Assembly: GCA_002914805.1 (NCBI GenBank)
Contig: JXTB01000493.1
Span: 157,588-221,587 of the forward strand
Direction of reading: 5' to 3'
DNA length: 64,000 nt
Source of the DNA: Parasponia andersonii
Lineage: Eukaryota > Streptophyta > Magnoliopsida > Rosales > Cannabaceae
Shown: positions 37,630-50,727 of the stretch, piece after piece
Numbering within the stretch: the stretch's first letter is position 1
Layout: every line of letters begins with the position of its first letter
Made by a program: the position numbers and the translations under genes
The notes under the pieces: generated by a model
The model's input: the letters and a program-made list of their open reading frames with translations, nothing else
Told to the model about the DNA's origin: nothing
The model's database searches: none

Positions 37630-38162
37630 GAAACCCAAATGAGAATCATGGTGACTGCCCCTTCAAGTAATAAACAGAGTTTACAGTGTGAAAAGCAAAA
37701 GGCCCTAGTTAACGAATCAAATAGAACTTTAAATCAAATCCAGTGACTCTGATTCTGCTAATTTAGTTACGTTCGGAGAAACCAAAAAAGCATAAGGTGC
37801 TGTAATTCATTTAACATGAGCTTTTATAGTGCACAATAAACTTTTTATCCAAAGCTACCTAAGCATCGGTATGAGAAGGCTTCTCTACTTTTAAGATTCC
37901 TCGAAATTAAGTATTCTTCAATACTACGTAAGCATTATTGTGTTTGTACGGAAAATAGCAGGTTACCAGAATATCACCTGCAAGCGAATGCATAATCTTG
38001 ATGGAAAATTAATGAAAACTACAACAAAAGTGCAGTTCCCTTGAAGAGTTAAGACACCTTAATTGAAGTTTATTAGTCAACAATTTCAAGCTGTTTAATT
38101 CCAGTGTTTCAAAGAATACATGATTGTTTTCATACATATATACTGTATAAAATCACAAAACC
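37630..38162. repeat. Duplicated 5' flank of MLO
   Basis: This segment, upstream of the MLO start codon, matches 28600-29300 (for example AGAATCATG(G/T)TGACT and CATACATATATACTGTATAA). It ends sharply at about 38162, close to the KOR 3' end, and the copy ends at about 29300, where the MLO 3' flank begins. It marks one edge of the tandem duplication and probably includes the MLO promoter. Confidence 0.8.
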
Positions 38163-38417
38163 CACAAAGAGACTGACGTAGGAAGTATATCATTTCTTAA
38201 TGCCAGTTCTTAACAGTCGCTTGGACTCCAGCCCAACAATCTGCACAAGAAATGTCCATCAGTATTTTTTTTCCTTTCCTCCCATCTCTTGAACTTTACA
38301 CTACTCTTTATGGTCAAGGTGACTCAAGTTCCAAACACTACCACTGCAGCAAAATCATCTAACATCAAGTCACACAACATTCTTAACAAAGATAAATTGA
38401 CAACCGCCTGTAGCATC

Positions 38418-41400
38418 TTATGGTCTCCAAGGTGCCGGAGGTGGTGGTGGAGTCGGAAACATAGGAGGAATAGCAGAGAAAATAGTGTTCTTATCAATCC
38501 CAACATTCTTTTCACCCGACAAAGCAACAAGTGCTGCAACTAGACCTGCATTGCCTGCGAGAGTTGGCTCAGTGTAATTGTAGTTAGTCCGAACATCACG
38601 GAAACCATCATGCTTATCAGGACCAGCAACCATGGCTCCATTAATTACATTAGGGTTCGGGTTTTTGGTGTCCCTCCATTTCCAGCCTCCTTTGCAGTTA
38701 TACTTGATCTTGTTCTTCGGGATAGAAGCACCTCTGTGGTGCACATGTTTTGGGTAGTGATTACCAAAACCAACAATATAACTCATTTTCCGAGGATTTT
38801 TGCCAAGGATGTAATCGATCTACCAAAACAAGAAGGTAGGAGTTAATTGCCATTGTTTCCTAATATGGGCTTCCATCGATAGGTAGAACTAGTGAAGAAA
38901 ATTAAGCGTACATACCTGTGTCTTAGCAAAGTCACGCAAGACATCAGTAGAATAGAAATTGGGTCCACAGTACCATCCAGGTGTATCCGCAGCATCAAGA
39001 TAATCACTGAACAGGGTAGCTAGAAAAGCTGCATTGACTACATACTGAAGGGGCTGAGGTCTTCCATGATTCAGCTGGATCAGGCCTCCTGAAAGTAACG
39101 GCTAAGATATTAGACAGAAATCCTATACGTATATGTCAAAATGAAATGACTGAATCAAACGAGGCACTTTAAAGTCTACCAAAATAAAAGTTAATGAACC
39201 AGGAAAACTGTACCTCTGGTTCTGTTAAATGTTGTAAAAATTGGCAGGTAGGAGCACATAATTATGCTCGTCTGATTGTGGAATGTCCTCAAAATTTCTT
39301 CATAGGGATAACCAGGGCTCAAGAATAATCTCATGCGACTCAAAAGAACCTAAATTAAAAAAAAAAAAAAAAAAACATGATCATTCAGTCATTTTACAAC
39401 TTGGGAATCAAAAAACTGTATAAATAACTGCATTACAAGTAATAAATTCCCTTAAGCTTAAGGAATGGAATTTATGAATAGAATAGACTCTATGCCGACA
39501 GATTGTGGCTGTTGCAGATTGGAACTGAGATTCTAAACTAATTCCAGCTAAAATGGAGAACGATTCCAAGGGCAACATATTTCACAAGTAACACATAAGG
39601 TAACAAGACATTCCCCATTAACATACCTGAGCACCGGTAAGCTTGTTGTCCCAGCTGAATACACCGTAATCAGGGCCACCCCAGAATGCACCAGCATGTT
39701 TAGCAAGACCAGGAGTTGTAGCAAGCTGAAGATAGGAGTTGTTGCCAGTGGCATAGTATAACCAAGCTCCACCCCATAAGAATTCATCCCAATAACTAGT
39801 GGAATTATAGAATGTGGCAGCCTCTGTACTGCCCCCACTGTATCTGCCCCTCTGTTCCCTTGAAAACTTAAAGAGCGCCTTGGCACCATGGACAAGTTTC
39901 TGCGAGTAGGCCTTGTTGTCTTTGAAAACAATGGAAGCAGAAGCTAAAGCAGCAGCCATTTCAGCAGCAAGATCTGAGCAACTACTACAGTCAAACACAG
40001 GTCGAACATAATCAATATCTTCTGGACGCATCCAACAATAATGATCATTTGGAGTAGTGCTTCCTCCAGAAGTATCCCCAGAACCAACCTGTCAAAGTGG
40101 AAAGAACAATTGATAAATGAGAAGCATACGCCACAGAAGATCCACCGAAGATAATAGTAGCAGTAGCCAACATGCTCGCTGAAGAGCATATAATAAATAG
40201 ATCAGAAGTTCGTTTATCATGATAGGACCACATCAGCCAGAAAGATTGTTTTTTAACAAACCAAATTACCTGCATAACCAAACAAAAGTACCAAGGAAAA
40301 CGACATGACAAAAACAACAGACAGGCAATCAGACGTAATGTGAACAACAAACAAATCACATGTACGCATTACCTGTGAGGCGAGCCTGTTAATGGAGTCA
40401 GCAGTATGATTGAAGGTCTTGAGAAAGTAATCAGTTCCCCACTTAATTACATCCTTAACATGATTGAGTTCCCCAGCAGCTTCATACTTTGCACTATACT
40501 CAATGACACTCCAGCTCAACATGGTCATGGAAAAAGCCATAGGGAAGTGGAACTTGATTGCGTCACCAGCATCATAGTACCCACCCGACAGATCACTCAG
40601 AATAGCATCCCCCGATTTTCCATCGTGCGTGCAAGAGTTACCCCTCCATGATACATTGTTATGTTTCGGAAGCTTCCCAGCTGCAATTGCAAAAGGAATC
40701 AAACAAAAACACAGAGACAACCACACCCCCACCAAATACACAAATTGTTGAGATTTAACATTCATCATTAACTAAAGTCCAATTATAGTAACGAGTTAAA
40801 AAAAAAAAAACTAAACAATTATCAGAATTATTATTTAGTACCCATAATTTGGCCTGCAAAATTCATCTAAATCAAAAAAAAAAAAAAAAAAAAAAAAAAC
40901 CTTCCAAACACAAGAAAACATAAAATATCGATGCTTGTCACTATATACCAATTTATATACGATACATATAAACAAATAAATACATCTACTATCTGTTCTC
41001 TACTTCAAAGATCAAGATTTGAGGATCAGATCCAAACTAAAAATTCAACTTAAAATAGAAAAAATAAAAATAAAAATAATAATAGTAATAATAACGAAGA
41101 TTCGAAGACATACATCGTTGGGCGTTGAAGAACATAAGGGCCTTGTGGAGAGCGAGAGTGTAGTTATCAGGAGGAGCATGGGAGTGTTTATGGCGAGGCA
41201 CAGTCTTGACTATTAGAGTGATGAAACCAGCTAAGAAAGCCGAGACGAGCAAGGTCCCGACCGTCCAAACGAAGATCTTACGGCTGACGATGATGCAGCC
41301 CAGATCCACGTACTTCTTCTTCTTCTGCTCCCCAGAGGGGCCCAGAAGCCAGCTCTGCTGGGTCTCATCCAGCGGCCGGGACGACAGCGCCGCCCGATCG

Positions 41401-41492
41401 AAGTCCTGGAGGTTTCGACTCCGGTCATCGTCGGTGGCAGAGTCCGCCGCATTGATCTCCAGCGGTCCACCCCATGGATCCCGTCCGTACAT
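38418..41492 (-). CDS. KOR1: KORRIGAN-type membrane endo-1,4-beta-glucanase (GH9)
   Basis: Six exons join in frame on the minus strand: 41492-41114, 40680-40373, 40088-39627, 39349-39214, 39088-38916 and 38819-38418, giving about 619 residues against 621 for Arabidopsis KOR1. The N-terminus [12 protein letters not shown], the LLGP and YVDLG motifs and the single membrane anchor ([19 protein letters not shown], about 72-90) are diagnostic of class A GH9 enzymes. Catalytic features are intact: YYDAGD (Asp 163/166), VHHRGAS (His 513/514), and [13 protein letters not shown] (Glu 570). The tail ends [13 protein letters not shown], as in KOR. It hydrolyses beta-1,4-glucan and works with the cellulose synthase complex at the plasma membrane and in Golgi/trans-Golgi compartments; the family is needed for normal cellulose deposition and cytokinesis. 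All introns have GT-AG borders. The downstream neighbour, MLO, is in the same orientation about 980 bp away. Confidence 0.97.
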
Positions 41493-41531
41493 TCTCGCTG
41501 CTGCCTCTTCTTCTGCTACTCTCTTCTCCGA

Positions 41532-41533
41532 TT

Positions 41534-41561
<28 letters not shown>
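41532..41561. repeat. (TTC)10 microsatellite in KOR 5' leader
   Basis: Ten TTC units, read as (GAA)10 on the KOR strand, 40 to 70 bases upstream of its start codon, followed upstream by a GA/CT run at 41610-41624. Both are likely in the 5' UTR or core promoter. CT/GA-rich leaders are common in plant genes. Confidence 0.85.
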
Positions 41562-41564
<3 letters not shown>

Positions 41565-41639
41565 TCGGAGCTAGTTGCAGAAAGCTAGAGAGAGACCCAG
41601 ATCTGGGTTAGAGAGAGAGAGAGATGGGAGATGAAAGTT

Positions 41640-44422
41640 TTCTTTTATGGGCATAAATGAGAAAAAAGTGTCGGTCGGAGTGTGAGTGAAGGTTGGAGCT
41701 GGAAGATGAGGTAGTACTTGGACAGTAAGGCAAAAGAGAAAAAAGATAATTGGGAAAAGGACGAGTTTGCAAACATAAAATAATGGTACATTTGCTTAAA
41801 ATATTGGGAGGAATCCAGTTGAATTATTGGGTGGTGGATGGGAACAGCGACTTCTACCGGTGGGTGCTTTTCTCTATCTCCCTTACTTTTTCTCCCTACC
41901 TCTAATTATAATATGATTATTGTTGTCACCTTTAACACAAAATCGTATATTTTTGTGTCCATGGTAAGGCATGAAAAGCACCTACTAAAGTTTAATTTGA
42001 ATAGTTATCACCGTCACAATTAAAAAAAAAAAAAAACGGAAACTCAATTCCAAAAAAAAAAAAAAATGAATGGTTGATCGTGGATAAAAATATAATCATG
42101 CTATAAAACACCTAAACATCACACCCAAACAATGTTAGATTGCAAATATAATACGAGTTTCAGAAAGTATTCTAACGTTGGATTATGATATAATTTGGTT
42201 TTTAAAAAATATCGTGTCTTACGATAATATAACAAGTAGGCGTAAAAATTTATATCATAATAATAGAATTAATAGGATAAGATGAAGATTGAATAATAAT
42301 AAATATCTTTTTAATGTATAATAAATAGATATCGTTAATTAAATTTTGTTATTTAGAAAAAAAATCTTACAATATAATTATTCATATTATTCTACTGTTT
42401 CTAAAATATATATGTATGATAGGAACGTGGGTTGGGATTGTTTGGGGTTTTCTTGATTTGGAGATTAATTTAATCTGTGATCTCTTAAATTTTTAATGGT
42501 TTTGTATTTTTTTTTTCCCTTTTGGTTTTGGTATTTTTCTTTTTAGAAATTTGGTTGATGACAAAGACCACTCCCCTAACCAGACAAAGACAGTCTGTCT
42601 AATTTTTTATGTGTAGTATACTATCTAGTTCTTGTATATACATTTTACGGTCCAGATGGCACAGTTGCAACTTGCACTTGCATGTTTCTTTTCTTAACTT
42701 ACACTCCTTTTCTGTTAGAAATAACTAGTAAGGATCCACGTTGATTCACACGTCCAACCGCCGGAAGCGGAAATGGCACTATCAGTTTCCCTGTTGTAGC
42801 CTTCTACCACTTCCACCATTATGAAAAAAAAAAAGGTAAATAATAATAATAATAATAAAAATAATAATAATAATAATAAATTGCAAGAGAATATTAGTGT
42901 ACCGATTTTTATTTATGACATTTTAATCAATGAATAATGGGCTTATTAATTTGAAACTGGTTAAATTTAAGTAACTTTATCTTTTCCTTTCAAATAAAAT
43001 AACTCACTATACTTTTTTCAGGTGAATGTAATTGGAGAAGGAACAGTCTCTAACCAAAGCTAATTTTTGCTTATCCATAAGTTTATCTATTGGCCAATTT
43101 ATAAATATGAGAAAAAGAGAAATAAGAAACCTGGAAAATGATAATCAAATTGGTGCTTACCAATTCCAACATGATACAAGTACAAGAAGTAAATTGCAAC
43201 AACGCATGATTAGTTGATAAAAATCTATTAAATAGTAAAATAGGAATGAATCAAATCTGCAAGTTAAATCTTGAGCTAATCTTGCGGTTAGTTATGGCCC
43301 TTATAATTCTTCACTACTAAATTATGATAATATATTTGTCTTTATATTCGTGTGTGTATGTTATCTGTTAAAATGATATTCTCCTATTTAACCTTTCTGC
43401 AATGCAATTCAAATTCTGAGATTTTATTTCTGGAAAAAAAAAATATCCTTACATTTTGAAATTCAAAAAATTCGTACTATTCGCTCATATTTTAACAAAT
43501 TTATTCTCTCAAAATTGTGAATTCAAATCCAAATTATGTTATTTTTGTTTTTAAAAAGTTAAAATATTTACAAAAAAATTTAGTTTGGACAAATATAAAA
43601 TGGGCCAAATAGGAGTCTAGTGTATAAAATTTTAGAATTTCAAATTATGAGAGTATTTTTTTTATAGAAACTGAAATCAAAGGTTTAAATGACAGAAAAG
43701 TCAAAGATAATTTTTTATAATTAACCTTATATATATAGAGTACCAATCCAGTATGTATTTTTTTTTTTTCCTATGCATAAGTATCAATTTGACTAATGAA
43801 AATTTAGCATGCACATTTTTTTATTGTAAAAAGTAAGAAAGAGAAAGAGCATTAATGATGCACGTCTTTTCATGTACTTCATTATAGCCATTGGATCACC
43901 ATTAGATAGTGATCTAATAGCTAAAAAAAAATACATACCCATACATAAAGAAAAAAAATGGATTAGCAAACATATATATATATATATATTATGTACTTAT
44001 TCTTTTTTTTTTTGATAAAGTTTTGATACATTACTTGAAGTAGAAACATTTTCTTTTTCTTTTTTGTTATCCTTAGTAAATAAGAACTAACAAACAAAAA
44101 TGCCTTCTGTAGTAATTTATTCTTTATTTGAAACAATTCTTGTCACACCTCAACTAATTATTTATAACGACTATTTTTCTTGTTTTGCTTCAATACCATT
44201 TTTCTTTGGAAAAAAATTATTTTGTTCGTCAGTTATCACCACTCAAATCAATTCTAAAAAAGAAATTTAGCGGCCAAAAGTAATTAAATTATTAAAAAAA
44301 ATACCACTGACTTTGATTCAACCAATGTTTGCCTTTAAGCTGTATTTGGATACTTAACCTCTTGTTTTTCACTGCTAACTCCCTTTCTTTCTCTGCTTTC
44401 TTTTATTGTGAAATTAAAAAAA
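41640..44422. other. KOR upstream and intergenic DNA
   Basis: AT-rich. The KOR promoter must lie in its left part, but I could not pick a TATA box. A (TAA)n tract is at 42841-42879. No other gene or clear element was found. Confidence 0.5.
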
Positions 44423-44722
44423 AATATCCTGAGAGACGCTCTATAATTTAAATTCTAATGTTTGGACTCTACAAAATAATATTTTGTGATTAATAATTTC
44501 TAAAAATTAATATCCTAAATTGACCTTTTGAATAACTTTAACTAATAAAAAAGAATAATAAGGATTAATGTAATTTTAACAGAGAATAATATTATTTTTT
44601 TTGTTACTAAAATTGATCAAAAGTTAATTGAAGGTATTAATTTTTAGAAATTCGTAATCTCAGATATTACAAAATTCATATTTTAGATTTTAAATAGCAG
44701 AATACCCAAACTTTAGGATATT
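44423..44722. mobile_element. Small MITE-like foldback element
   Basis: Starts AATATCCT (44423) and ends AGGATATT (44722). Inner arms are also complementary: GATTAATAATTTCTAAAAAT at about 44488 and, inverted, ATTTTTAGAAATTCGTAATC at about 44640, continuing through AATTGACCTTTT against AAAAGTTAATT. About 300 bp, non-coding. Confidence 0.65.
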
Positions 44723-46210
44723 TATTTGCAATTCATCATTGTTTTATAATATAATTTTTTTTAATATATATGGGCTCCTCAAGGGAATATCATTAATCGA
44801 AGCAAAAGTTTCAAATTACAATGTAAACATGAGGATTACAATTCCAAACATTTTAAAGAAAGGAGACGAAAAATAAATCACAAATACAAATTCAAATAAA
44901 TATTGCATTCAACACTTACTTCTGGTTGCATTCTTGGTAAGGTAGACTATATGAGGTCAATACCAATTGAGATTTATATCCGTGGAAAATAAAATAAAAT
45001 AAAAACTGGCCATTAAACAGATATAAATCTGAGAAAAAATCTCATATTTAAAATCTGGACCGGATTTAAATCCACATAAAAAGTAGTATTATAAATCAGA
45101 TCTAAATCTACACTTATTAAAATTGAAAAGAAAAAGGAAAAGGAAAAAGAAGTAGAGAAGAGGAGGAAGAAGATGGTGAGGAGAGAAGTGCGAAGAAGAA
45201 GAAGAAGAAGAAGAAGAAGAGAAAATCTACACACCGGGGTCTATAAGTGGGACAACGCAGATTTTTTTGTTGGGACAAAATACAACTAGAAAGAGGCTAG
45301 GGTTTCTTTGTTTTTGGGTATAATACAAATTCTTATATCACGTGTTTAAGACGTTTAATTGAGAAAGACTAAAAAGGCCTACAGCAATACAGCTTGCATT
45401 TGTGAGAACTTTGCATTGAATATTGGTGGCCTCAAAGGATTGACCAAACCAAATTTGCCGACACCCAACTATTGTCTGTCCATATTCTTCCCTCCCCCTC
45501 TTTTATTTGATGCTTTTTCTTTTATATTTATATTATTTGATCTCAATTATTTTGTTTAGTATTTACTGGGCAAAGTTTTGGACCTTCAGGTGCAGACCTC
45601 TGTTGGGTCTTAATGAGGCCTTCAAGCGGGCCCAACTACATAAAAAGGCCAATATTCCACCTCTGAAAAACAACGAAGAGGAAAAAAAAAAAAGGTAAAA
45701 TTAGAATGCGCGTCCATTTTTACATCTTATTTTAATAATTTTCTCTTTTTATAACTGAATATATGTATTTTTATACATGGTATATCTATTTAAATATTAA
45801 TATATTAAATTTTATACTAAATAACTTATAATTTATATTATATATATAAATATATTGATTGTTTTGCTATATCATAGACATTTATATGTGGTCATTAGCT
45901 ATAAGACCGAATGAAAATAAAAATATAGCTTGACATAATTTATTTATTATGGATTAAAAATAAATATGATACGAGAGGTGGAGTGATGGGGATCTTCTCT
46001 CAAAGTTTGGTTAAGATAATCTTTACCATTATTTTCCATCCAAATAAACAAATAAAAAAAAAACAAACAAACAAAAATACCAAACACAGACTTATTTCTG
46101 TCACCACTAAAAGAGCGTTTAATTGCTCTAGGAAAAATATTATGTTCCGGAAAAAATACATATTTTCTTTATCTAAGCAACACACAAATTCAAAGACAAA
46201 ATAAATTAAA
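44723..46210. other. Intergenic DNA
   Basis: AT-rich, no gene. A (GAA)9 microsatellite is at 45192-45218. A short phrase family (ATAAATCTGAG, AAATCTGGAC, AAATCAGATC) around 45020-45110 looks like a worn repeat. Confidence 0.5.
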
Positions 46211-46372
46211 TTAAATTAAGGAATTGCGTTGGTGGAAAATTGGTTGAACATTGCTTCTTTGTTCCTGTTTTCTCAGGTTTTGAGACCAGCATTCTTTGGC
46301 AATACTTGACAGAACAGTAGCAGGGCCATAAACAATCACACCGACATCAAATTCACCTAATCGCTCTGAAAT
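46211..46372 (-). pseudogene. Decayed last exon of an FRO-like gene
   Basis: The minus strand encodes ISERLGEFDVGVIVYGPAT, then a basic stretch and PIFH, matching the last exon of the FRO-like gene at 63338-63507 ([19 protein letters not shown] ... [12 protein letters not shown]). The end after PIFH is changed and the final motif is lost. No upstream FRO exons were seen nearby. It is probably the remnant of a tandem FRO copy, now separated from the other by hAT and copia insertions. Confidence 0.7.
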
Positions 46373-47269
46373 TTGATCCCAAAATTTATACAAAAACAAA
46401 AATAATATTTGTGTAAAAATGATTGGTCCCAAAAGAAAAGTCAAAAAAACAACACCTAATTATAACTAATGTGTGGAAAATGTTTTACAAATAATTATAA
46501 ATGACATATCTAAGTGAATTAAAATTAATGACTTTTCTCTGACTGTGACATGAAAACCTGGTGGATCATGTATTCTGGCAACTGCATGTACTAGTTTTCA
46601 ATGAAGCCAAACCGCAATACCAATTTCCTTTTTCATGACTGATAGGAAAATAAATTAGAAAGAAAAAAGGCGTATGGCAGCAAATTATACCACCGAGGCC
46701 CAATTTATAGCTAACATTTTCATTCAAAATAGTTTTGTTAGTATGTCACAGTCTTGATGTCATGATACTAATGATGTTGACTTTTAGAGATAAAGAATTG
46801 TTGCTCATTGGTAGTTCTTCTAGAAAAGAAGACATTTTCAACACAGTTTTATAAGTTTGTCATTTAGAAAAGGCGCATCAAAATCACATGACATAATCTC
46901 TAGCTTTGTTTTGTTTCTCGTTTTTTGTTTTTCTATTGCAAAATTCATCATTATAATTTTAAACAAATGCATAGCTTGAAAAAAAAAAAAAAAAGGAAGT
47001 AAAATGTCAGTGGAATAATTGATTTTGTAATTGTAAAGAAGCTATCGACAACTTCTTTAGGTTAGTTACCCTAAATATGATTGTAAACACGACCAGTTCA
47101 AATGTAATGGATTAAAACCATATAGCTAAACTAATTAATGAAAATCCAATTCCCTATAAAAAAAAGAAAAAAATAAAACCAAACAAAAACAAAAACTAAT
47201 GTAATCGAATATTACACCCCCACTTTATGTCATGCCCCACTCCGAGAACTTCCGTCGCATACCAATAAG
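46373..47269. other. Intergenic DNA left of the hAT element
   Basis: AT-rich, no gene or repeat recognised. Confidence 0.5.
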
Positions 47270-50200
47270 CACTGATAGAGCCAGAATTATTATTTAGGGG
47301 TATAACATAATATGTAAAAACTAAAAACATAAAAAAAATTCGAAATAGCATTATTAAATAACATTTTACTTACATGTACAATTGTTGTTGATGACTTTTC
47401 GTATCTTGAAATCGTTAAATGCTAGCCTATTATTAATATGATCAGAAATTTCTTTCTCAATGTATACAAGCAAACTATCATTCATCTATTCGTCTTCTAT
47501 TCGATTACGCAATCCATTCTTAACAATATTCATAGAAAAAAATACCATCTCAACTAAAGTAGTAGCAACGGGTAAAATTAGTGTCAATATCAATAGTTTA
47601 TAAACTAAAGGATACACCTCATCTTTTTTTGTCTGAACTATTTTTTATACTAACTTACTTATACCTTTCAAATCTACAAACTTCTCAAATGAGTACATAT
47701 CAATAATAGAAGTTCCAAGCTGATCCTCGAGTGTCATGATATCTATTTCAAAAGTCTTTTGAGTAATATTTAGCAAGTTGGATTAACTTTTCCTTGTAAA
47801 AAATAGAGAATAAATTATTTAAGTATAAACAAATCACACAGAGAAGTAATTCAGTATTTACTTCATTGAAACACTCATTTAATTCTTGAAGCTATAAGTC
47901 AATAACTAAATAAAATATATTTATAAATTATTTAGGTATAAACAAGTCACACAGAGAAGTAATTCAGTATTTACTTCATTGAAACACTCATTTAATTCTT
48001 GAAGCTATAAGTCAATAACTAAATAAAATATATTTATACGAAAGTGATGTAAATTTGTAATTTTTTGAGTTTTGCAACGTGATCTATCTTGAGACTTGAA
48101 GATAGAATCCATATCTGGAATATCAATTTTATGTTTAGCGCAAAATAAAGAGACTTGGTCAAAAAGAGAATCCCACTCATTCTCCCTCATTGTTTGGAAC
48201 TATTATTTTTATACTTTCACTATACCCATAGTATTCACAGTGTCTTGATCCTTTCTCTGTAATACTTGTGACAAATTATTTGTAATATCTGATATATTTT
48301 TTTATCAAATGTAGACTAAATATAAAATCAAATAACTATATGAACTCCAATAGAGAATAAGTTTCACATTTTTGTTCATGATTTGATCTATCATTAGCAA
48401 CTTTTTTTAGAACTTTAACTGTTGAAGAAAACATCGAAATCAAACTTATTAGAGTATTATAATAAGAGCCCAAACATGTGTCTACTGGCTACTTAAGAGT
48501 ATTATTCTGATTCAAACCTCTTGAGCTTGAAATCTCACCACTTTGAAGTGCTTCAACATTTTCAATACCTTGTATATCTTGAAAAATATCAGATCATTTT
48601 GTTGATACTCTAATTATATTCACTACATTATTAACCAAACTGAAGAAAAATACAATGTGAATATCTTTTTTTACCACAACTACAAGAGCCAATTGGAGTT
48701 GATAAGCAAAAAGATGAATATAAAAAACACAGAGATTCTCTTTCATACAAAGTGTTTTGAGACTATTGAACTCGCCCTATATGTTATTAGCTCCATCATA
48801 ACTTTGTCCTCGTAATCTTGATATACTTAGTCTATGTCTTAAATTACAACTTTAAGTGGGAGAGTTTTAGTACTAGCAACATATTGAATACCTATAAAAT
48901 ATTCAATTACACACCTATTCTGGTCCACATAATGTAATACTATAGTTATTTGTTCTTTCATTGAAAAGTCACGAGATTTATCAATTATAATAAAATATAA
49001 TGCATTTCCATATCTTTGATTATAACATTCATAGTTTCAATAATAATAACATGTGTAATTTCTTTCTAAATCTTAGGAGATATTAATTTGTGATTGTCAA
49101 GAGTATTTTACAGTATAACAGTCTTGACTTCGTTGTTGTGATTAGCAAGAAATTGTATAAGTTCAAGAAATTTACCTTTGTTTCTTGAATCCTCATATTC
49201 ATCATGACCACGAAGTGGGACTTCTTGTTATAAAAAGAATCGAGTACAAACAAATTGATGCATACAAGCAAGTTTGATAATCAATTCAAGCTTCAATTCA
49301 AGCTTGTTTTGATTGCTTAGAGATAATTGTCTCAAAATATTAATTTTGATTCATTAATGCCTCACAATTCTTCAAAACTTGATTGTGAATACTGTTAGAG
49401 TCTCTAATATATTTTCTCAATTTTCTCTTTTCCTTCTAATTTGAAAACCTCTCACTAATAAAAGAATCACTACCTCGTTGAAGACCTCTAATACTTTGTT
49501 AGGTAACAACACAAACAAAATATAGTATCTTTTGTTATGCTATATTCCAATCAATTACAATATTCATCAAAACAAGTTGAGTTGAATCTTTGGCCATTCT
49601 GAAATTTGAATTCTTAATCCAGGATCTGTAAGAAGTTCTACAAAGTTGATCTCTACATTTTTTTTTGGCACTTTCTTCCATGTTTCCTTTAGAAACTAAT
49701 GAATTCGATTTTCTTTTACAGTATTTCTCCATATTACTTGAGATAAATTAAACTAATTTATAAAAAAGCAAAGAAAAAAACAAAAAAAAATAATCAATCT
49801 AAAACTTCTCTATACAAAAAAATTATAAGCGATTTAATTCTGATTAAACAAATTATAAAATATTTTTTTCTTTCCCATAATCCATAATTTACAAATGTAG
49901 GCAATTTAATAGAAAATAAACTAATAGAGAAATTACCTTAAGAAGTGAAGTCATGATAAGTAATGAGATAGCTACCAAGCTTCGGCAATAACCAAACACT
50001 TCTTTCTTAAATTTATAATATTCCAAAAACACTCGAAGCAAGAGATAATATATTATTGTTAATTGGTATTACTTAATACTATAATTAAAATATATAAACA
50101 TTAAAATATATATAATACACATTTATAGATTGGAATTATATCATGATTTACTAGGAATTTGGGAATGGGCAGTAATCTGAAAAAAAAAACTTTAAAATTA

Positions 50201-50719
50201 AACTTATATCTCTTAAAGTAAGATGACCCAAATTGGGAGTAAAACGTGAATCATGATAATGAGTCAGGAGATCTGAAGAGCTCTAAAGTAGAGGTAGCAT
50301 CAGCATATAACTTTGGTAGTTGTAGACATCTATTCGGAAATTGGAAGAGAAAAGAACAAAAAAAACTGAAAGAGTATCTGAAGGGTTTTAAGTTGTTTGG
50401 TAGCCTTTAGGCCGTTTCATTTTAGTTAAATGATCTAATTTATAGCGGGAAAAAAATGTTTAGGCCTATAGTTATTCTAAAGGGCTTTTGAGTTTGAGTG
50501 AAGCCATAAAATATAGCTCATGATCAATTGATCTTTAAACTAAGTCAAATTTGAAGCTTTATCAAGCATTAGAATTAATGTCGCAGCTGGGCATATGTGT
50601 AAATTTAAATTTATAGGGGAAAATGTTATTTTTTATTAAATTTTATATACAAATTAATAAATAAAAAAATTTTCACGGGGACAATTGCCTACCCTTACCC
50701 TAATGTACCTCTCCCACTG
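47270..50719 (-). mobile_element. hAT transposon with decayed ZMYM1/DUF4371-type transposase
   Basis: The left end CACTGATAGAGCC and the inverted right end CAGTGGGAGAGG are imperfect terminal inverted repeats of the CAGTGGCGGAGCC type. The flanks CCAATAAG (47262-47269) and TCTATAAG (50720-50727) agree at 6 of 8 positions, the expected 8-bp hAT duplication. The minus strand encodes a transposase of the plant zinc-finger MYM-type-1/DUF4371 kind: a start at 49732 (MEKYCKRK), a GQ/SYDGA-like segment near 48.8 kb, GEISSSRGLNQ near 48.5 kb, ITNLHHFRINIFYLVID at 48005-48090, and a hATC dimerisation region near 47.4-47.55 kb (VATT, SMNIVKN, LRNR). Many stops and frame changes show it is inactive; a 113-bp internal tandem duplication also disrupts it. 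Confidence 0.85.
47811..48036. repeat. 113-bp tandem duplication inside the hAT element
   Basis: GTATAAAC-A(A/G)GTCACACAGAG and the following 100 bases occur twice in a row, offset by 113 bp (47823 and 47936). The two copies are almost identical, so the duplication is more recent than most of the element's decay. The period is not a multiple of three. Confidence 0.9.
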
Positions 50720-50727
50720 TCTATAAG

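Noticed and set aside
45013-45234. 73-residue minus-strand frame rich in Leu and Ser
   Set aside because: It is caused by the (GAA)n microsatellite and neighbouring AG-rich sequence.
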